Below are positions 22,006 to 34,429 of a stretch of DNA of 64,000 bases, in pieces. Position numbers and translations under genes: made by a program. Each line of letters starts with the position of its first letter. Position 1 is the stretch's first letter. The DNA comes from Carnegiea gigantea (lineage: Eukaryota > Streptophyta > Magnoliopsida > Caryophyllales > Cactaceae): contig JAKOGI010000121.1 of assembly GCA_029747015.1 (NCBI GenBank), forward strand, positions 1-64,000, written 5' to 3'. The notes below the pieces were generated by a model. It was not told where the DNA came from, did no database searches, and saw only the letters and a program-made list of their open reading frames with translations.

Positions 22006-25000
22006 ATGATGAAGGCTAACGAGCCGACTCTAGTTGCTGGGCATCAATCCGGGTATATTATTTTTTTGTGTTCGCTCCTTTTTTTGCGAGATCTACTTTC
22101 CTTCTTCGCCTAATTCTTTTCCTGATCTGGGCTTTGTTTCCTTTTTCCTCCATTTCGTTCTCCTTCGTGCTGTTGGTTCTTCAGAATTTTCGTCCCTTTT
22201 GGTTCTCCATGGCCTGCTTCAATTTTATTAGGAAATAAATATTTTATATAAATATTGTACATATTTGCAGAATTTTGTTGTACACAGAACACATGGTTTC
22301 CTAATCCTTGTCTGTTACGGTTGCTTAGCATGTAAGGTAGGGCTAGTTTATTTTCCTTGCTGGGTGTATATATATGTTGAGGAGAAAGCCGTGGAACAAT
22401 ATACAGAAGAAGGAGGGCGTGAATTCTCAGCCCCAAATATTCCACACAAAACTTGTGTTATCAAATTCTTTATGGTCTCAGAGCCATAAGTAAGAAGATG
22501 GTGATCGATAATCATTCGCCCTGTTATCTACACCCATCAGAGGGGTCAGGAATGACGATCACGTCTGTCATATTCAATGGCAAAAATTATGATTTATGGC
22601 AGCAAGCAGTTGGGACTACTTTAAGGTCAAAAAATAAATTAGAGTTCATCGAAGGAACCTAAAAAGATCTGAGTTGAAAGAAGGGGATGATCCCACTGAA
22701 CATAATGTGTGGGATATGATGAATTCGATGTTATGCTCTTGGATCATTAATGTAATTGATCCAAAACTTCACACCAGTATAGCATATGTAGAGATTGCTG
22801 CGGTGACGTGGGTGAATCCACGTAAGAGGTATGCTGTAACAAATGGACCCAAGATACATCAACTCAAAATCAACGTTGCAGCTTGTAAGCAAGGAGGTCT
22901 TGAGGTAGTTGAACTCTACTCAAAATTGACGGGGATGTGGAGTGAGTTGAACAATTATGCCAAAATTCCTCTATGCACTTGCGGAAAGTGCGAATGTGGC
23001 ATGGGAGGCAAGGTCATGAAGTTAATGGAGGAGGACCACACTCATCAATTCCTCATGGGTCTGGAGGACGAGTCTTACGCAACAGTCCGAAGTCAAGTGC
23101 TAGCGTTGGATCCTCTATCATCACTTGACAGAATCTTCAACATGATCCAGCAGAAGGAGAATCATAAGAATCTGATGATGGGAAGAGATAACTAAACTGA
23201 AACAGCAATGGCCTTCGCTATAAGAGAGAAGACGAACGTTGTAGAAAAAGGATCATGTAGACACTGCGGTCGTTATGGCCATGACGAGGCAAACTGTTAC
23301 GAGATTATTAGCTACCCGCCTAGCTGGGGATCTCGTGGATGAGGGCGAGGCAGCCGGGATGGAAGAAGTGAACGTGATGGCCGGTCTACTGGCAGTAGGG
23401 GATGAGGAGCAAGCCGTGAGGTTGCACATGATGCTACGGTGCACACTGATCAGACATCAACGGCTCAGAACAGCATAGCAGAAGCATCTCGAGTCAACAT
23501 ATCGGGATTGACACCCGAGCAGGTACAGAGGCTATTAAGCCTCATTGACGTTCCAAAAGAAGGGTATGCAAAATTGTCAGGTAAGCCCTCGTGGTTGATC
23601 GATGGCGGATCGAGTGTCATGTCATATGACACGTGATCTAAAGCAAATTGGAAAAATTAAGTCCGTTGGACCCACCCCAATTTGTCTTCCGAATGGTGCT
23701 CACACCCTGGCAGAAAAGCAAGGCACGATTGTTTTAGGGGAAAACGTGTCCTTGAATGAAGTTCTCTATGTCCTTGAGCTTAATTGCAATTTATTATTAG
23801 TCGATAAATTATGCAGAGATTTAAACTGTGCAGTGACATTTTTTGATGAATCTTGTGTGTTGCAGGACCGCACTTTGAGGACTTTGATGGGAGAGGGTGA
23901 GCAAAGAGATGGGGTTTATTACTACTCGGGAGCACCAAAAATCAAGAATCGGGCCAATGCAATTATGTCCAGAAGCTTGTCGACAATCGACTTGGGCACC
24001 TGTCACATGAAGTTATGTCTAATTTTTTTAGAAGTTTAGGAGTCATTGCTGTTTTGAAAAAGAATAAAAAGGATGATGTGTGTGATGCATGCTTCCATGC
24101 TAAGCAAACTAGAAATCGTTTCCCTATTAGTGAAAACAAAGCAAATGACTTATTTGAGATTATTCATTGTGATGTGTGGGGACCGTATAGAGTAAAGGCT
24201 TCTTGTGGTGCAAATTATTTTCTTACTATCGTAGATGATGCTAGTCGGGCAACATGGGTATATTTAATGAAAGAAAAAGGTGAAGTAAGGTTGTTGTTAA
24301 AAGGATTTGTGGCTATGGCACAAAATCAATTTAACAAAGGGGTTAAGGTGGTTAGAAGTGACAACGGACTTGAGTTTAAGTCGGGACCCATTAAAAGATT
24401 TTACTTTGAAAATGACATAGTTGATCAAACTAGTTGTGTCGATACCCCACAACAAAATGGCTGAGTGGAACAAAAACATCACCATGCATAGCCTAAACGT
24501 AGCTAGAGCTCTACGGTTTCAAGCTGGTCATTGAATTTTTGGGGGGAATGTGTGTTGACAGCTGCGCGCTTGATCAATAGAACTCCAAATAGTGCGTTGC
24601 AAGGGAAAAGTCCTTATGAGATTCTCCACCATCAATCACCATCTTGTGATCATCTTAGAGTTTTTGGTTGTCTATGTTTTGCCCACAATCGGTTAAAGAC
24701 AAAGGATAAATTTGCATCACAAAGTAGAAAATGTATTTTTGTAGGATATCCTTTTGGGAAGGAAGGGTGGAAAGTGTTTGACCTAAATACTCATGACATC
24801 TTCGTTAGCAGAGATGTGGTATTTCATGAAGAAGTTTTTCCTTTTGCAGATAAAGCAAAGCTTGCAGAACCTACTGGTGGGCACAGGGACGCTTTAGATG
24901 TAGGAGTAATCCGTGATGACCTTGAAGCATTAAATAATTCAGTACATGAACCGGGCTTGGAAAATACAGTGGCCTGGTCTGCGGACAGGGGGAACACTGC

Positions 25001-28000
25001 GCAGCTTGGTGCAGAACAATTGGGCCGGTATGGTGAAGATGTCTCAAGCCCAGAACTTAAGAGGGCCGTGGGAGATGCAGGTCATGATGAGGCAGCCCTG
25101 CGGGCTTGGGGCTGTCACCCGTTGGGCAGTCCATAGAAGTTGAACACAGTGGGCCAGCGGAGGTCTAAGATGGAAGGCGTGGAGAACGGGCTAGAAAACC
25201 GCCTGCTCATCTAGACGACTTTGTGTGCTATGGTGCTCGGACTGAAGAACCCATCTTAGTTGCTATGCCTCTCCAAAAAGGGTCCTTAGGTATGCCTTAT
25301 CCTATAACTCACTATGTCACTTGTGCTATCTTTTCTGCTTCTCACCAAAAATTTGTAGCTGCAATTACTAAGGTCGTTGAGCCCAAATTTTATCATGAAG
25401 CTGCAAAAGATCCTCAATGGAGAAAAGCGATGGTGGAAGAGATACAAGCCTTGGGAGCGAATGATACATGGGACATCATGGACCTTCCGCCCGGTAAGAA
25501 AGCTATTAGCTATAAGTGGGTGTACCGAGTTAAGCACAATTCAGATGGTTCGATTCAGCGCTATAAGGCTCAGTTGGTAATAAGGGGAGATCACTAAATT
25601 GAAGGATTTGACTTCAATGGAACATTTGCTCATGTAGCTAAGATGACTAGCGTGCGATGCTTCTTGGCAGTTGTAGTGGCAAAAGGATGGGATTTACATC
25701 AAATGGATGTAAACAATGCTTTCTTACATGGAGATCTCGAAGAAGATGTGTATATGAGCATGCCTCTTGGTTTTACTTCTAGAGGTAAGAACAAGGTATG
25801 CAAACTGAAAAAGTCTCTGTATGGACTTCGCCAGGCCCCTGACAATGGTTTGCCAAACTCTCCTCAAAACTGTATGAGTATGGATTTGTTCGCTCCTATG
25901 TAGACTATTCATTGTTTGTTTATCAAAGTGGGGAAGTGTTTATGGCATTATTGGTGTACGTTGATGATATTGTATTGGCAGGCAATAATGCTGAAGCATG
26001 TAAGGCCTTTAAAACATACTTGCATACATGTTTCAGTATTAAAGATCTTGGCCATTAAAATATTTTTTGGGGATTAAGGTGGCACGCGAACCATAAGGTC
26101 TTTTTTTATGTCAACGCAAGTATGCTCTAGAGATCATAGATGAATGTGGTCTTTTGGGAGCCAAATCAGCAGAGTTTCCCATTGAAGAAAACCACAAACT
26201 GGCGTTGGCAGATGGGCGGCTGCTGCAAGATGCTACGAGATATCGTCGCTTGGTTGGCAGGTTGATTTATCTTACAATTACACGGCCTGATCTACTATAT
26301 GTTGTACACATATTGTCCCAGTTTATGCAGGCTCCTAGAGAAGAACATATGGAAGTTGCCCAAAGAGTTTCGCGCTACCTTAAGGGTAGCGCTGGGTTGG
26401 GTATTCTTCTCCAAGCCAGTACCGATCTTCGTCTCTATGGTTTTTGCGACTCAGATTGGGGTGCGTGCCCACTTTCTCCAGGGTCCTTGACCGGGTAATT
26501 TGTCCATCTTGGGGGGTCCCCTATTTCTTGGAAGACTAAGAAGCAAGCCATGATTTCCAGATCATCTGCTGAAGCTGAGTCCAGATCTATGGCAGTTGCT
26601 ACTAGTCAGCTGGTATGGTTGCAAACCTTCTTGGCATCGTTAGGGTTTTTCTCAAGCAGCTCATGAAGTTGTTTTGCGACAGTTAGGCTGCGCTGCATAT
26701 AGCTAAAAACCCTGTTTTTTCTGAGGGCACCAAACAAATCGAAATCAAATGTCATTTTGTTCGTGAAAAATTAGAAGCTGGTATTCTCGCCCTTTCCTAT
26801 GTTGGAACCAAAGAGCAACCGGCAGATATATTTACGAAAGCTCTCGGGAAGCGTCAGTTTCAATACCTAAAAAGCAAGTTGGGCATGGTGGACTTGCATG
26901 CTCTAATTTGAGGGGGAGTATTAGGAAATAAGTATTTTATACAAATATTGTCTATATTTGCAGAATTTCATTGTACCCAAAACACATGGTTTCCTAATCC
27001 TTGTCTATTACGGTTACTTAGCATGTAAGGTAGGACTAGTTTATTTTCCTTGGTGGATGTATATATATGTTTTGGAGAAAGCCGTGGAACAATACACAGA
27101 AGAAAGAGGGCGTGAATTCTTAGCCCAAATATTCCAGACAAAACTTGTTTTATCAAATTCTTTAAATTTCTTGATCTATTTTCTATATCTCATGGTCCTA
27201 TCTGCTCATTTTCTTTTCTTTTTAAATTTTTTTGTTCATCTCTTTTGAGTCGTTTGTTGGATCTATTATTTTAAAGAATTGATTGGTGCTAGTGTGCTGA
27301 TTTTTGTTTGATTATAATTTCCAGATTTGATGGAGGATACCTTTTGCTGGACTTGGAGATTGAAGTAATCTTTTTTTTTTTTTGGGGGGGGGAGCTATAT
27401 GAAGCAAAATCATGAATGCATACGTTAATTTGTAAATTTAATTTGTTTTAAAATTGTGGACCTATAAAATTTGTAAATTTGATTTTATTCCTCTTCTCTC
27501 CAAGCAGATATGTTCAATATTCACGTTCTATTTCCAACCCTCACTAATGTCAGGAATGACTCCATTCCATTCCTTTACCAAACATGTCTAATAGGAGTTA
27601 AGAGTTAATGTTTGTTAGACAATGTTGTAATGCCGCATAGGGGTGGACTGTGGACATTACAGTTAAGGTATGGGCGTCTAAGGTTTCCAGTAGCAAGAAA
27701 AATAACGCTTAGAGATTAGAGGGTTTAACTAAATTCTCGTAACCTCGTTTTGCGTATAGGGACGTCCATGAAAAACAAAAACCTACAGGCCTAAAAGCAC
27801 TCGTACAATGAGACCTAGAAAGTTAACTCTAAAGAAACACCATTAGATATATCTGACATAAGTACAACGCCTGTCATATGACCAGGTTACCAAATTAGGT
27901 GAGGAAGTAATGACCAATCGATTGGATCATTTTGTCTTGGCTAAAACGTCGACCTGGATGATCGATGAACTGGATTGAATTCGAGATACTTGGTTAGCCC

Positions 28001-28190
28001 CATCACCAACTTTGCACATGTGCGTGCGCATGCGCACACGGCACACATATATATACACTTCTTCCTCCCGAAAAATCAGGGGCGTTTCAATCGAAGAAAT
28101 AAGCCAAGCTTGGAAGAAGCATCCATTCAGGGCAAGTACACTCCTGATGATGAGCTACACCGTGGGCAGGATGATCTTGATAGAGGATAG
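22006..28190 (+). CDS. Candidate small spliced host gene (three exons, about 65 codons), split by a copia insertion in intron 1
   Basis: Exon 1 is 22006-22052 (ATG ATG AAG..., ends TCCGG|GTATAT). Exon 2 is 27325-27364 (TTTCCAG|ATTTGATGG ... ATTGAA|GTAATC). Exon 3 is 28080-28190 (AAAATCAG|GGGCGT, stop TAG). All junctions are GT..AG and the phases join without a break. The product would run [20 protein letters not shown]... and end ...[14 protein letters not shown], a small acidic protein with no signal peptide or membrane segment. Intron 1 would be 5.27 kb now but only about 328 bp without the copia element and its duplicated target bases. The family is not recognised, further exons could lie in 27365-28079, and the start might be upstream. 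The correct phases across three exons are the main support; expression is unproven. Confidence 0.4.
22226..22472 (+). repeat. 5' LTR of copia A
   Basis: 247 bp, direct repeat of 26919-27164. It contains a TATATATATG stretch near the middle that could serve as TATA element. It ends immediately before the primer-binding site. Confidence 0.9.
22473..22485 (+). other. Primer-binding site of copia A
   Basis: TGGTCTCAGAGCC directly after the 5' LTR. It differs by one base from TGGTATCAGAGCC, the usual plant copia site complementary to the 3' end of initiator tRNA-Met. Confidence 0.85.
22498..26911 (+). pseudogene. Broken gag-pol polyprotein of copia A
   Basis: Starts ATG at 22498 (MVIDNHSP...), ends TGA at 26909-26911 overlapping the polypurine tract. 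Visible in order: gag of the copia type (FNGKNYDLW near 22580, then 22674-23195), a zinc knuckle C-x2-C-x4-H-x4-C ([14 protein letters not shown], 23256-23297), a protease remnant with LIDGGSS near 23600 where D-(S/T)-G-A is usual, integrase with HCDVWGPY and RSDNG, then TPQQNG followed at once by a stop before the VEQ that would hold the catalytic Glu (about 24462). RT follows with [12 protein letters not shown] and YVDD (25957-25968), then RNase H with GFCDSDW. At least six stops or frameshifts interrupt it. It cannot make functional products. Confidence 0.9.
26907..26918 (+). other. Polypurine tract of copia A
   Basis: TTTGAGGGGGAG immediately 5' of the 3' LTR. Its TGA is the stop codon of the polyprotein, an overlap common in plant copia elements. 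Confidence 0.9.
26919..27164 (+). repeat. 3' LTR of copia A
   Basis: 246 bp direct repeat of the 5' LTR, beginning TATTAGGAAATA and ending TTCTTTA, followed by the target duplication AATTT. Confidence 0.9.
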
Positions 28191-28727
28191 AATGGGCATG
28201 TTGCATACTAATCAATTTGCATCCAGAATAAAATTTCAATTTAATTTATTCCACATTAGAATTTGTATATGTTGAACTTTGTAGTATTTGTACTTGGAGA
28301 GATTAGCATCCTCCCCCCTCCCCTCGATTTTTCTTCTTATTTATGGTTCATTTCGCTAAGTTCAGAAGAGATTGGTTGTAGAAAGTTTTAGCATTCCATT
28401 ATGTATTTGGTTAGGATATATTTTTTATAAAGTTAAGTATACACTTCGGGCCTGTTCTATTTCGCGACAATATACAGCTGTAAACTGTAAGAAAATGTAA
28501 GGAGCTGTAAGGAACTGTAAGGAGTTGATCAGATCATTTTGAATGTGATCTTCAGATCACTGAAAGAAAGAGGGAGAGAGAAAGGAGAAATGGAGAGAGA
28601 AACTTTTATTCATCTTCTGTATTTGTTTCTTACCACATTCTGTCTTATACAGCAGTAAGACTGTAACAAGATTGAAACAAACTCATAACTAACTTCCCAC
28701 CTCAGCTTGTGTATCTGGCAACCCCTC
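28191..28727. other. Intergenic sequence, nothing assigned
   Basis: Downstream flank of the small gene. It includes GGGCCTGTTCTATTTCGCG at about 28449, which looks like a transposon terminus but has no partner found nearby. Repeated GTAAGGAGCTGTAAGGAACTG motifs follow. Confidence 0.4.
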
Positions 28728-28988
28728 TCAAGTGCCTATTGCTCTCAGCAGGAGCATGATCTTCCTCCCCTTCCTATTCTCTGAAATTTGCAGGTAATCC
28801 TCTTTAGTCCCCACAATAGCAAAATCAAAGGACTTACTTTCAAACCCCTTGCGACCCACTCTGATACTACCAATCAAGCATAGCAGTAAGAAACAAGGGA
28901 GGGTAGTTACGTTATAGAAAAGCAAAACAACTGACCGAGAAGGTGGAACCAGAAAAATAGAAAATAGTAAAGGGAGACTAAAACGCAC
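28728..28988 (-). pseudogene. Retroelement-like coding fragment shared with 35190-35480
   Basis: The minus strand encodes ESKSFDFAIVGTKEDYLQIS and following basic residues. The nucleotide core at 28761-28846 recurs at about 35395-35476 (CACAATAGCAAAATCAAAGG is identical), where the minus strand again gives SKSFDFAIVG. Two separate copies of one coding-like segment indicate a dispersed, probably retrotransposon-derived family. The family name is uncertain; resemblance to plant DUF4283-type N-termini is from memory only. Bases 28989-29280 show nothing further. Confidence 0.4.
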
Positions 28989-29280
28989 AATTTGGACATC
29001 TCAAACACCCTAATCGGCCTTCTTTGCCCCTAAAACAGCAAAAATAGCAACCCCGATGAGTCTTTGGTGATCGGAAACTCGCCAACAACTAGGACTCTGG
29101 TGAAAATCTCGGCGACAACATACGAAGTCGGCGACCCTTCCAACGCCAAACCTAAGCGAACAGACCAGTGCCAGAGAGCATATCTGAGAGAAAGGCAAAG
29201 CAGAACCGAAAAGTATAGCTGCTAGCAGCGGGTAAGCAGGACAACGCCAACGCCTAAGTGGTTTGTTATACGTTGAAGTG

Positions 29281-29570
29281 TAGACCTCACAACAGGTCGG
29301 ATTTAGAGCGGGTGAATCTCCACCCGCATCCATCACCCGCATCTATCCACTCCACCCGATCCACCCATTACCCCCACATCCGCTCATGCACATCCAATCT
29401 AGGATGAAGCGGTTGGCAAATGGGTGAAACAAATGAAGCACATTGTATGCTATTTTATTCGTTTATCACTCAAATAAGTTTCAAATGCCTGGAGAATTTA
29501 AGAATATACGAAACAACCAATGGGAACATCATGCCCGAATCTTAAACATAATATAATATATATGTGTTTT

Positions 29571-29601
<31 letters not shown>

Positions 29602-29760
29602 GAATCGGGTGATGGGTCGGATGATGGATTGGGTGGACCATCACCCGAATCTGACCCGCTCCATCACCCGCTTTTTCACCAGTTTAGAAGGATTTTCACT
29701 CGATTTTTCGGGTCGGGTGAATCGGTTATCCATTGGAGTCGGATGAAATTGCCAGGTCTA
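29281..29760. mobile_element. hAT-like MITE with perfect 8-bp target duplication
   Basis: The left end TAGACCTCACAA and the reverse complement of the right end, TAGACCTGGCAA, are imperfect hAT-type terminal repeats. Both flanks are TTGAAGTG (29273-29280 and 29761-29768), a perfect 8-bp duplication. Subterminal CACCCG and CGGGTGA motifs are clustered at both ends in opposite orientation. A TG/TA microsatellite lies at 29555-29600. Non-coding, 480 bp. Confidence 0.85.
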
Positions 29761-29768
29761 TTGAAGTG

Positions 29769-31168
29769 GGAAAGAGTTGGAATGAATAGAATAAAGTGGG
29801 AGTATTAATATTATAATAATTATTATTTAACAATAAATAATTATTAATGATTATTATAATGATAGCAATTAATAATAATTAATTAATAATAAAAATTATT
29901 AATGAATCATTAATAATAATAATAAACATTATTAATAATTAACAATAATAATTACAATAATAATTCTTATTAATATTATAAAAATCATAATAATTGTTAA
30001 TATTAATAATAATAATTAATGATAACAGTAATACTAATAATTATTATTAAATAATAATAAAATAATAATTATTATTTCTATTAATGAATATTAGTAGTAA
30101 TTACAAATAACAATTATTATTATTAATAATAATTATTATTGTCATTATTGTTAATAATAATAATCACTAATTACTAATATTAATAATAATTAGTAAAAAT
30201 AAAGGTACATTAATAATATTAAGAACAAAAATTATTATTATTAAAATTATTAATAATAATTATTAATATTCATCATTATTATATAACAATCAATAAAATA
30301 ATAGTATTTAATAAGATTTGTTATTGTTATTATAAATAATTAGTATTAATATTATCATAAATTAATAATAATAATTAATAATAAATAATAATTACAACAA
30401 TAATAATAATTATTTCTTAATAAATAAAATAATATTTAATCGTTAATAATATTAATAATAATTAAAAACAATAATAACAATAATAATTCTTATTAATATT
30501 AATAATAACAAAAAATTTTAATATAAATAATTATAATTATTACTATAATAATTATAATAATTATTATTTGTGAATATTATTAACATTAACAATAGTAATT
30601 TTTATTGTTAATAATAATATATAATTATTATTATTGTTAAAAATAATAATAATTAATATTAAAATTAATAGTAATAGGAAATACTAATTTTAAATATTAA
30701 TAATAATTAATATTATAAAAATAATAATTAATAATATTGAGAATTATAATAATTATTATTGGTATTAATTAATAATAATTATTAATATTAATTATTATTA
30801 ATATTTAATTATTATTATTAATAAAAGTAATTATTATTAATATGATTGTTAATTAATAATAATTATTAGTAGTAATAATGAAAAATTTATGAGAAATACA
30901 ACAATTATTATTATTAGTTAATAATAAAAATAATAGTTGATCATAATAATTATTAATAATAATAATAACAGCCAATAATAATAATTACAATGATAAACTT
31001 ATTAATATTAACAATAAAAATTATAATAAAAATGGGTGGAATTGAGTAGAAGTAGAAAGGAGTGGGAAGGAGTGATATTTATTTTAAGGAGTATGAAGAA
31101 TTTGAGAGAAGCGAGAACGAGTGGCAAGAAGTGGAATGAAAGCATTTACCCATGAAAAAAACAGGGCC
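29769..31168. mobile_element. Second AT-only element related to 11545-13802
   Basis: The right end is CATTTACCCATG-A-run-CAGGGCC followed by TTA (31169-31171), homologous to the right end of the element at 11545-13802 (GATTTACCCACA..AATAGGGCC then TTA). The interior from about 29808 to 31020 is again nearly pure TAA/ATT sequence, and G-rich GGAGTGGGAAGGAGTG motifs lie at the right margin. No matching left terminal repeat was found. The hAT-like MITE next to it abuts the left margin, so the left end may be lost. Confidence 0.5.
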
Positions 31169-31171
31169 TTA

Positions 31172-32015
31172 GTCAAATAGGCATCATTTGCTCCTGAATG
31201 TTTTTGCATCGTAATCATAGTTTAATTAGTAACAAATAGTTTATATTGCATATATGTGTATGTTCTTTGTGGCAACAGACATGCTTAATGTGCAGCGCTT
31301 AATTTTTGAGTTCGTGCGCCTATTGTTAGACATTGAATATTTTGGGCAGGATTTTCTTGAGGAATTTGGTGTTGAGCACATGACGTATACAAGGCTGCTA
31401 AGTTTCTCGTCTCTTATCGACACCACATGTAATCAAGGGATTACTACGAACACTTTCAATGGTACAAATAGTTTAGAAATGGTAATTTATTCTCTTTCAA
31501 AATTTTATTTTTTTTAATTTTTATTATTAGGATTGGGATTGGGATTGGGATTTTATTTTGACTTTGTTTATGTTAATTACAGTTCCCGGGGCGTATCCAT
31601 AAGATTAATTGTTACATACATGTGTTGGGTTCAAGATGACCGCATATGGAAGGGGATTCATGTATGAGGGCTTACAGGATTCTAAGAAGTCATGGTCCAA
31701 TCGTGTCAACGTTCACCTGCCCTTCTGATGTGTACATGATTGATACTGAATATCTTTATATACCGCAAGATCCAATGAGCAGCTTGAGGGTGGATCGAAG
31801 GTCAGCTAATGTGGGTCATGTTGTTCTGACGATCGGAGGTATAGTAGGACAACAACTTTTCACAGGGAAAGGTTCAATTACTGGGTTGGGCAAAATAATT
31901 TGGCGCCTCCTAGCAACCACATTTGTAGACTTCCTTTCTCAATTGTTTAAGGGTGAAACCATCTCTCAATGCACCTTTAGAAGAGCTAAAGTTGTCGTGC
32001 CTCAACCGGTTTATA
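31172..32015 (+). other. Unassigned stretch with open frames
   Basis: Two plus-strand frames, 31254-31517 and 31646-32134, have mixed, non-repetitive amino-acid composition, for example QRLIFEFVRLLLDIEYFGQD and FRRAKVVVPQPVYIG. No family was recognised and no clean splice pair was established. The second frame runs into the antisense LINE fragment from 32020 on. It could be former host coding sequence. Confidence 0.35.
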
Positions 32016-32019
32016 TTGG

Positions 32020-32405
32020 AAGGTGTTATACCAGACACATTGTTTTTCTGTCCGGGCCCACCGCATCTCCACTCTTCATCTTTCTTAATGCGTCTCTAAC
32101 ATTCTCTTTACTAATACCACTGCAAAACACATAGTCTTGTTGCCCCTCCTGATCCCCTCTCTCGTTTCTCCATGAGGACTCACTTAACTCGCCATTTAAG
32201 AGCTTAGAGAAGTAACTCCGTCATCTTTCCCTTATTTTAGCATCCTCTAGTAAAACCCTGCCGTCTTTGCCTTTAATGCACCTTGCATAACCCAAGTCTC
32301 TTGATTTATTTTCCTTCGCCCTTGCTATCTTGAATACATCCTTCTCCCCTTAATTCCTTAGTCTCCAGTTTCTGATATAACCTTACGTACCTCCTTGCGC
32401 GTACA
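32020..32405 (-). mobile_element. RTE-type LINE fragment (region upstream of the RT domain)
   Basis: The minus strand encodes, with decay, FKIARAKENKSRDLGYAKCI, then KGKDGRVLLEDAKIRERW, LLNGELSESSWRNERGDQEG and GISKENVRDALRKMKSGDAVG. These are the typical linker blocks between the endonuclease and reverse transcriptase of plant RTE LINEs. Both the endonuclease and the RT are missing, so it is an internal fragment. It does not overlap in sequence with the 51701-53392 copy, which starts later in the protein. Confidence 0.75.
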
Positions 32406-33680
32406 TAATGTGAGCCGGGAAATTACAGAAGACGCACTGCATAATGTGGCTGAAGATTATATTATTGTCTTGTCTCTCAGTAATGCTTTCAATTGTGGCC
32501 ACCCATTTGTACCATAATTAGGATTAGAATATGATGGCCACCGCAAGTATACTCTTGTCTTGAGTTACTTACACACATCAAACACATTATACTTGGCCCC
32601 CTCCCACCCACACTGATTTGACGAGATATGCATGTATACACAAATACTTGGAAAACAGTTGAGCTTCACTGTTTTATTGCACGGGATAGCGATAGTGATC
32701 CTCGCTGTGTCTAGGTAATCAGGTTGTCTTCCAGGTAGAGATGCCAAGAATTCAGGCAAAGACTTGCATGATTTGTGAATTTTGCTCTGCATGGAAATTT
32801 GAATTGCAAAAGAGCAAGTATTAATGAATGCCTTGGTATATATGTTGGTGTTTTTTGGAAGCTGTACGATGTTCCAGCAGCTGAAGAATAACAACATTTA
32901 TTTTAGCTTGCTGCCAAGCTATTTGTAAGCAAATGCCAGCTGAAGAATAACAACATATATTCCTTGAAGGAATGCCGGGTATGCAACATAGGTACTCATG
33001 GTGAATGCAGGAATTAAATGAAGCAGGATTAAGGTTTAAATACATATGCAAGTTGAAATTTAAATTTAACAATAGTTAAAAAATGAAATTACAAAGTTAA
33101 TACAATCAAGGTAATTGTCCTTGACTAATTTTCTTGTCTTGAAAGTGATAATAGATGATATCATTATTTGACTCTTTTAAAAAGATTATCCTCAAAATAA
33201 GTGATAACAGTGTCATTTAAAAACTCGTTTGATATTTTATTACGCAAATTGTTGTTGGTGGTGACGGGGCAGAGCTGTCAGCTGAGTGGGCAACAGAGTA
33301 GTGCGCCTAGTGGGTAGCAGGCGGCTGCCAGATGCTACAACTGGTGGTGGCGGCTGGGCAATGGGCATAGGTGTGGGCGAGCAAGAGTGGAGCTGGCAGG
33401 GGGAATTTTTGTATTTTTGTGTCAAGGGATGAAAAATTGAGGAGAGTTTAGTTAAGCCAAGTGGTTAATGGGATCAAAAAAAGGCAAAAAGCTGGGAACA
33501 AGCAACGAGCCTACGACACATGGCCATCATACTACCGCATGCAGACTTGAAGCACCACATCTCACCACTGGATCGACTTCTTTCACATACGTCTAATGGC
33601 GTCAAAAATTAGATAACTTCAAATTTTATTTACTTTTAACATATTCAGCAGAGTTTTTTCTTTTTTAAGCAGGGTCACTT
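32406..33680. other. Intergenic sequence, nothing assigned
   Basis: Unrecognised AT-rich sequence. A GC-rich purine/pyrimidine-biased block at 33240-33425 gives a Pro/Thr-rich low-complexity frame on the minus strand. It is not a convincing gene. Confidence 0.4.
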
Positions 33681-33937
33681 GATCCCGACGTGACTCTACT
33701 ATAACTTTGCCCTTGACAAGTACTTAAGGCAAAACATAGGGCCTAGTATAAAACTTCTCCCATGATATACTGATATACTGATAGATTGAGTTATACTGAT
33801 AGATTAACCCGACGTGACTCTACTATAGCTGACGAAAACTACATGCAGTAAGTTGCATTTTCCTTAGCAAAGCAAACCAAACAAGTCTTGACAAAGCTTC
33901 TCCCATGATATACTGATAGATTGAGTTGAGTTATTAT
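33681..33937 (+). repeat. Small imperfect tandem duplication (about 125-130 bp units)
   Basis: CCCGACGTGACTCTACTATA occurs at 33685 and 33808, and TTCTCCCATGATATACTGAT at 33754 and 33898, in the same order. The units have diverged and differ in the middle. TGATAGATTGAGTTATAC motifs are further reiterated inside. No function is visible. Confidence 0.6.
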
Positions 33938-34429
33938 GTCATTTTACTTACTAAAATTGCCAAAAAGAGATCAGATCTTTTACTTCGAATTTCTCATCAA
34001 ATATATATGGCCATTTTTAGTGAAGGTGAAGAAGCACCAAGACTACTAACGAGGAAAATCTTTTTCTATCACTCGATGAGCCTATGCAAGATTCTCTTCT
34101 TTACCAAGTTTGCTCTCAATGGATTCCTGTAAAGGCAAACAACATGCCAATCCATCAACAACCAAGAAGTGATAGTGTTTGTTGTTAGAACAAATCAAAA
34201 GTGAACATGGTATGAACATACTAACACTATTTTCATGTGGAGTGGTTGAACATTGCAGTTAATAATGCTTGCACCTGGAAGGAAAATTATTAACACAACA
34301 CTTTGTAATACAACAGAAAATTACTGTACTTTAGAGTAAAAGTACGTGAACCTGATCAACATATATTGTTTCTAAATCATTATCTCACTAATGAATCCCA
34401 GAGGGCGTGAAATTCATGTTAGGAAAAAT

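Larger units (their letters stand above)
22226..27164 (+). mobile_element. Ty1/copia LTR retrotransposon A, complete but inactive
   Basis: The 4939-bp element has two LTRs (22226-22472 and 26919-27164), a tRNA-iMet-type primer-binding site, a polypurine tract, and a gag-protease-integrase-RT-RNase H order, which defines Ty1/copia. It is flanked by a perfect 5-bp target duplication, AATTT (22221-22225 and 27165-27169). The LTR starts TATTAGG where TGTTAGG is usual. The two LTRs differ at about 20 sites plus one indel over about 246 bp (counted by eye), so the insertion is old. The polyprotein is broken many times. Confidence 0.93.

Noticed and set aside
24531..25136. Separate host gene of 201 codons
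   Set aside because: It contains the integrase C-terminal and linker blocks of copia A ([23 protein letters not shown]) and is a fragment of its polyprotein.
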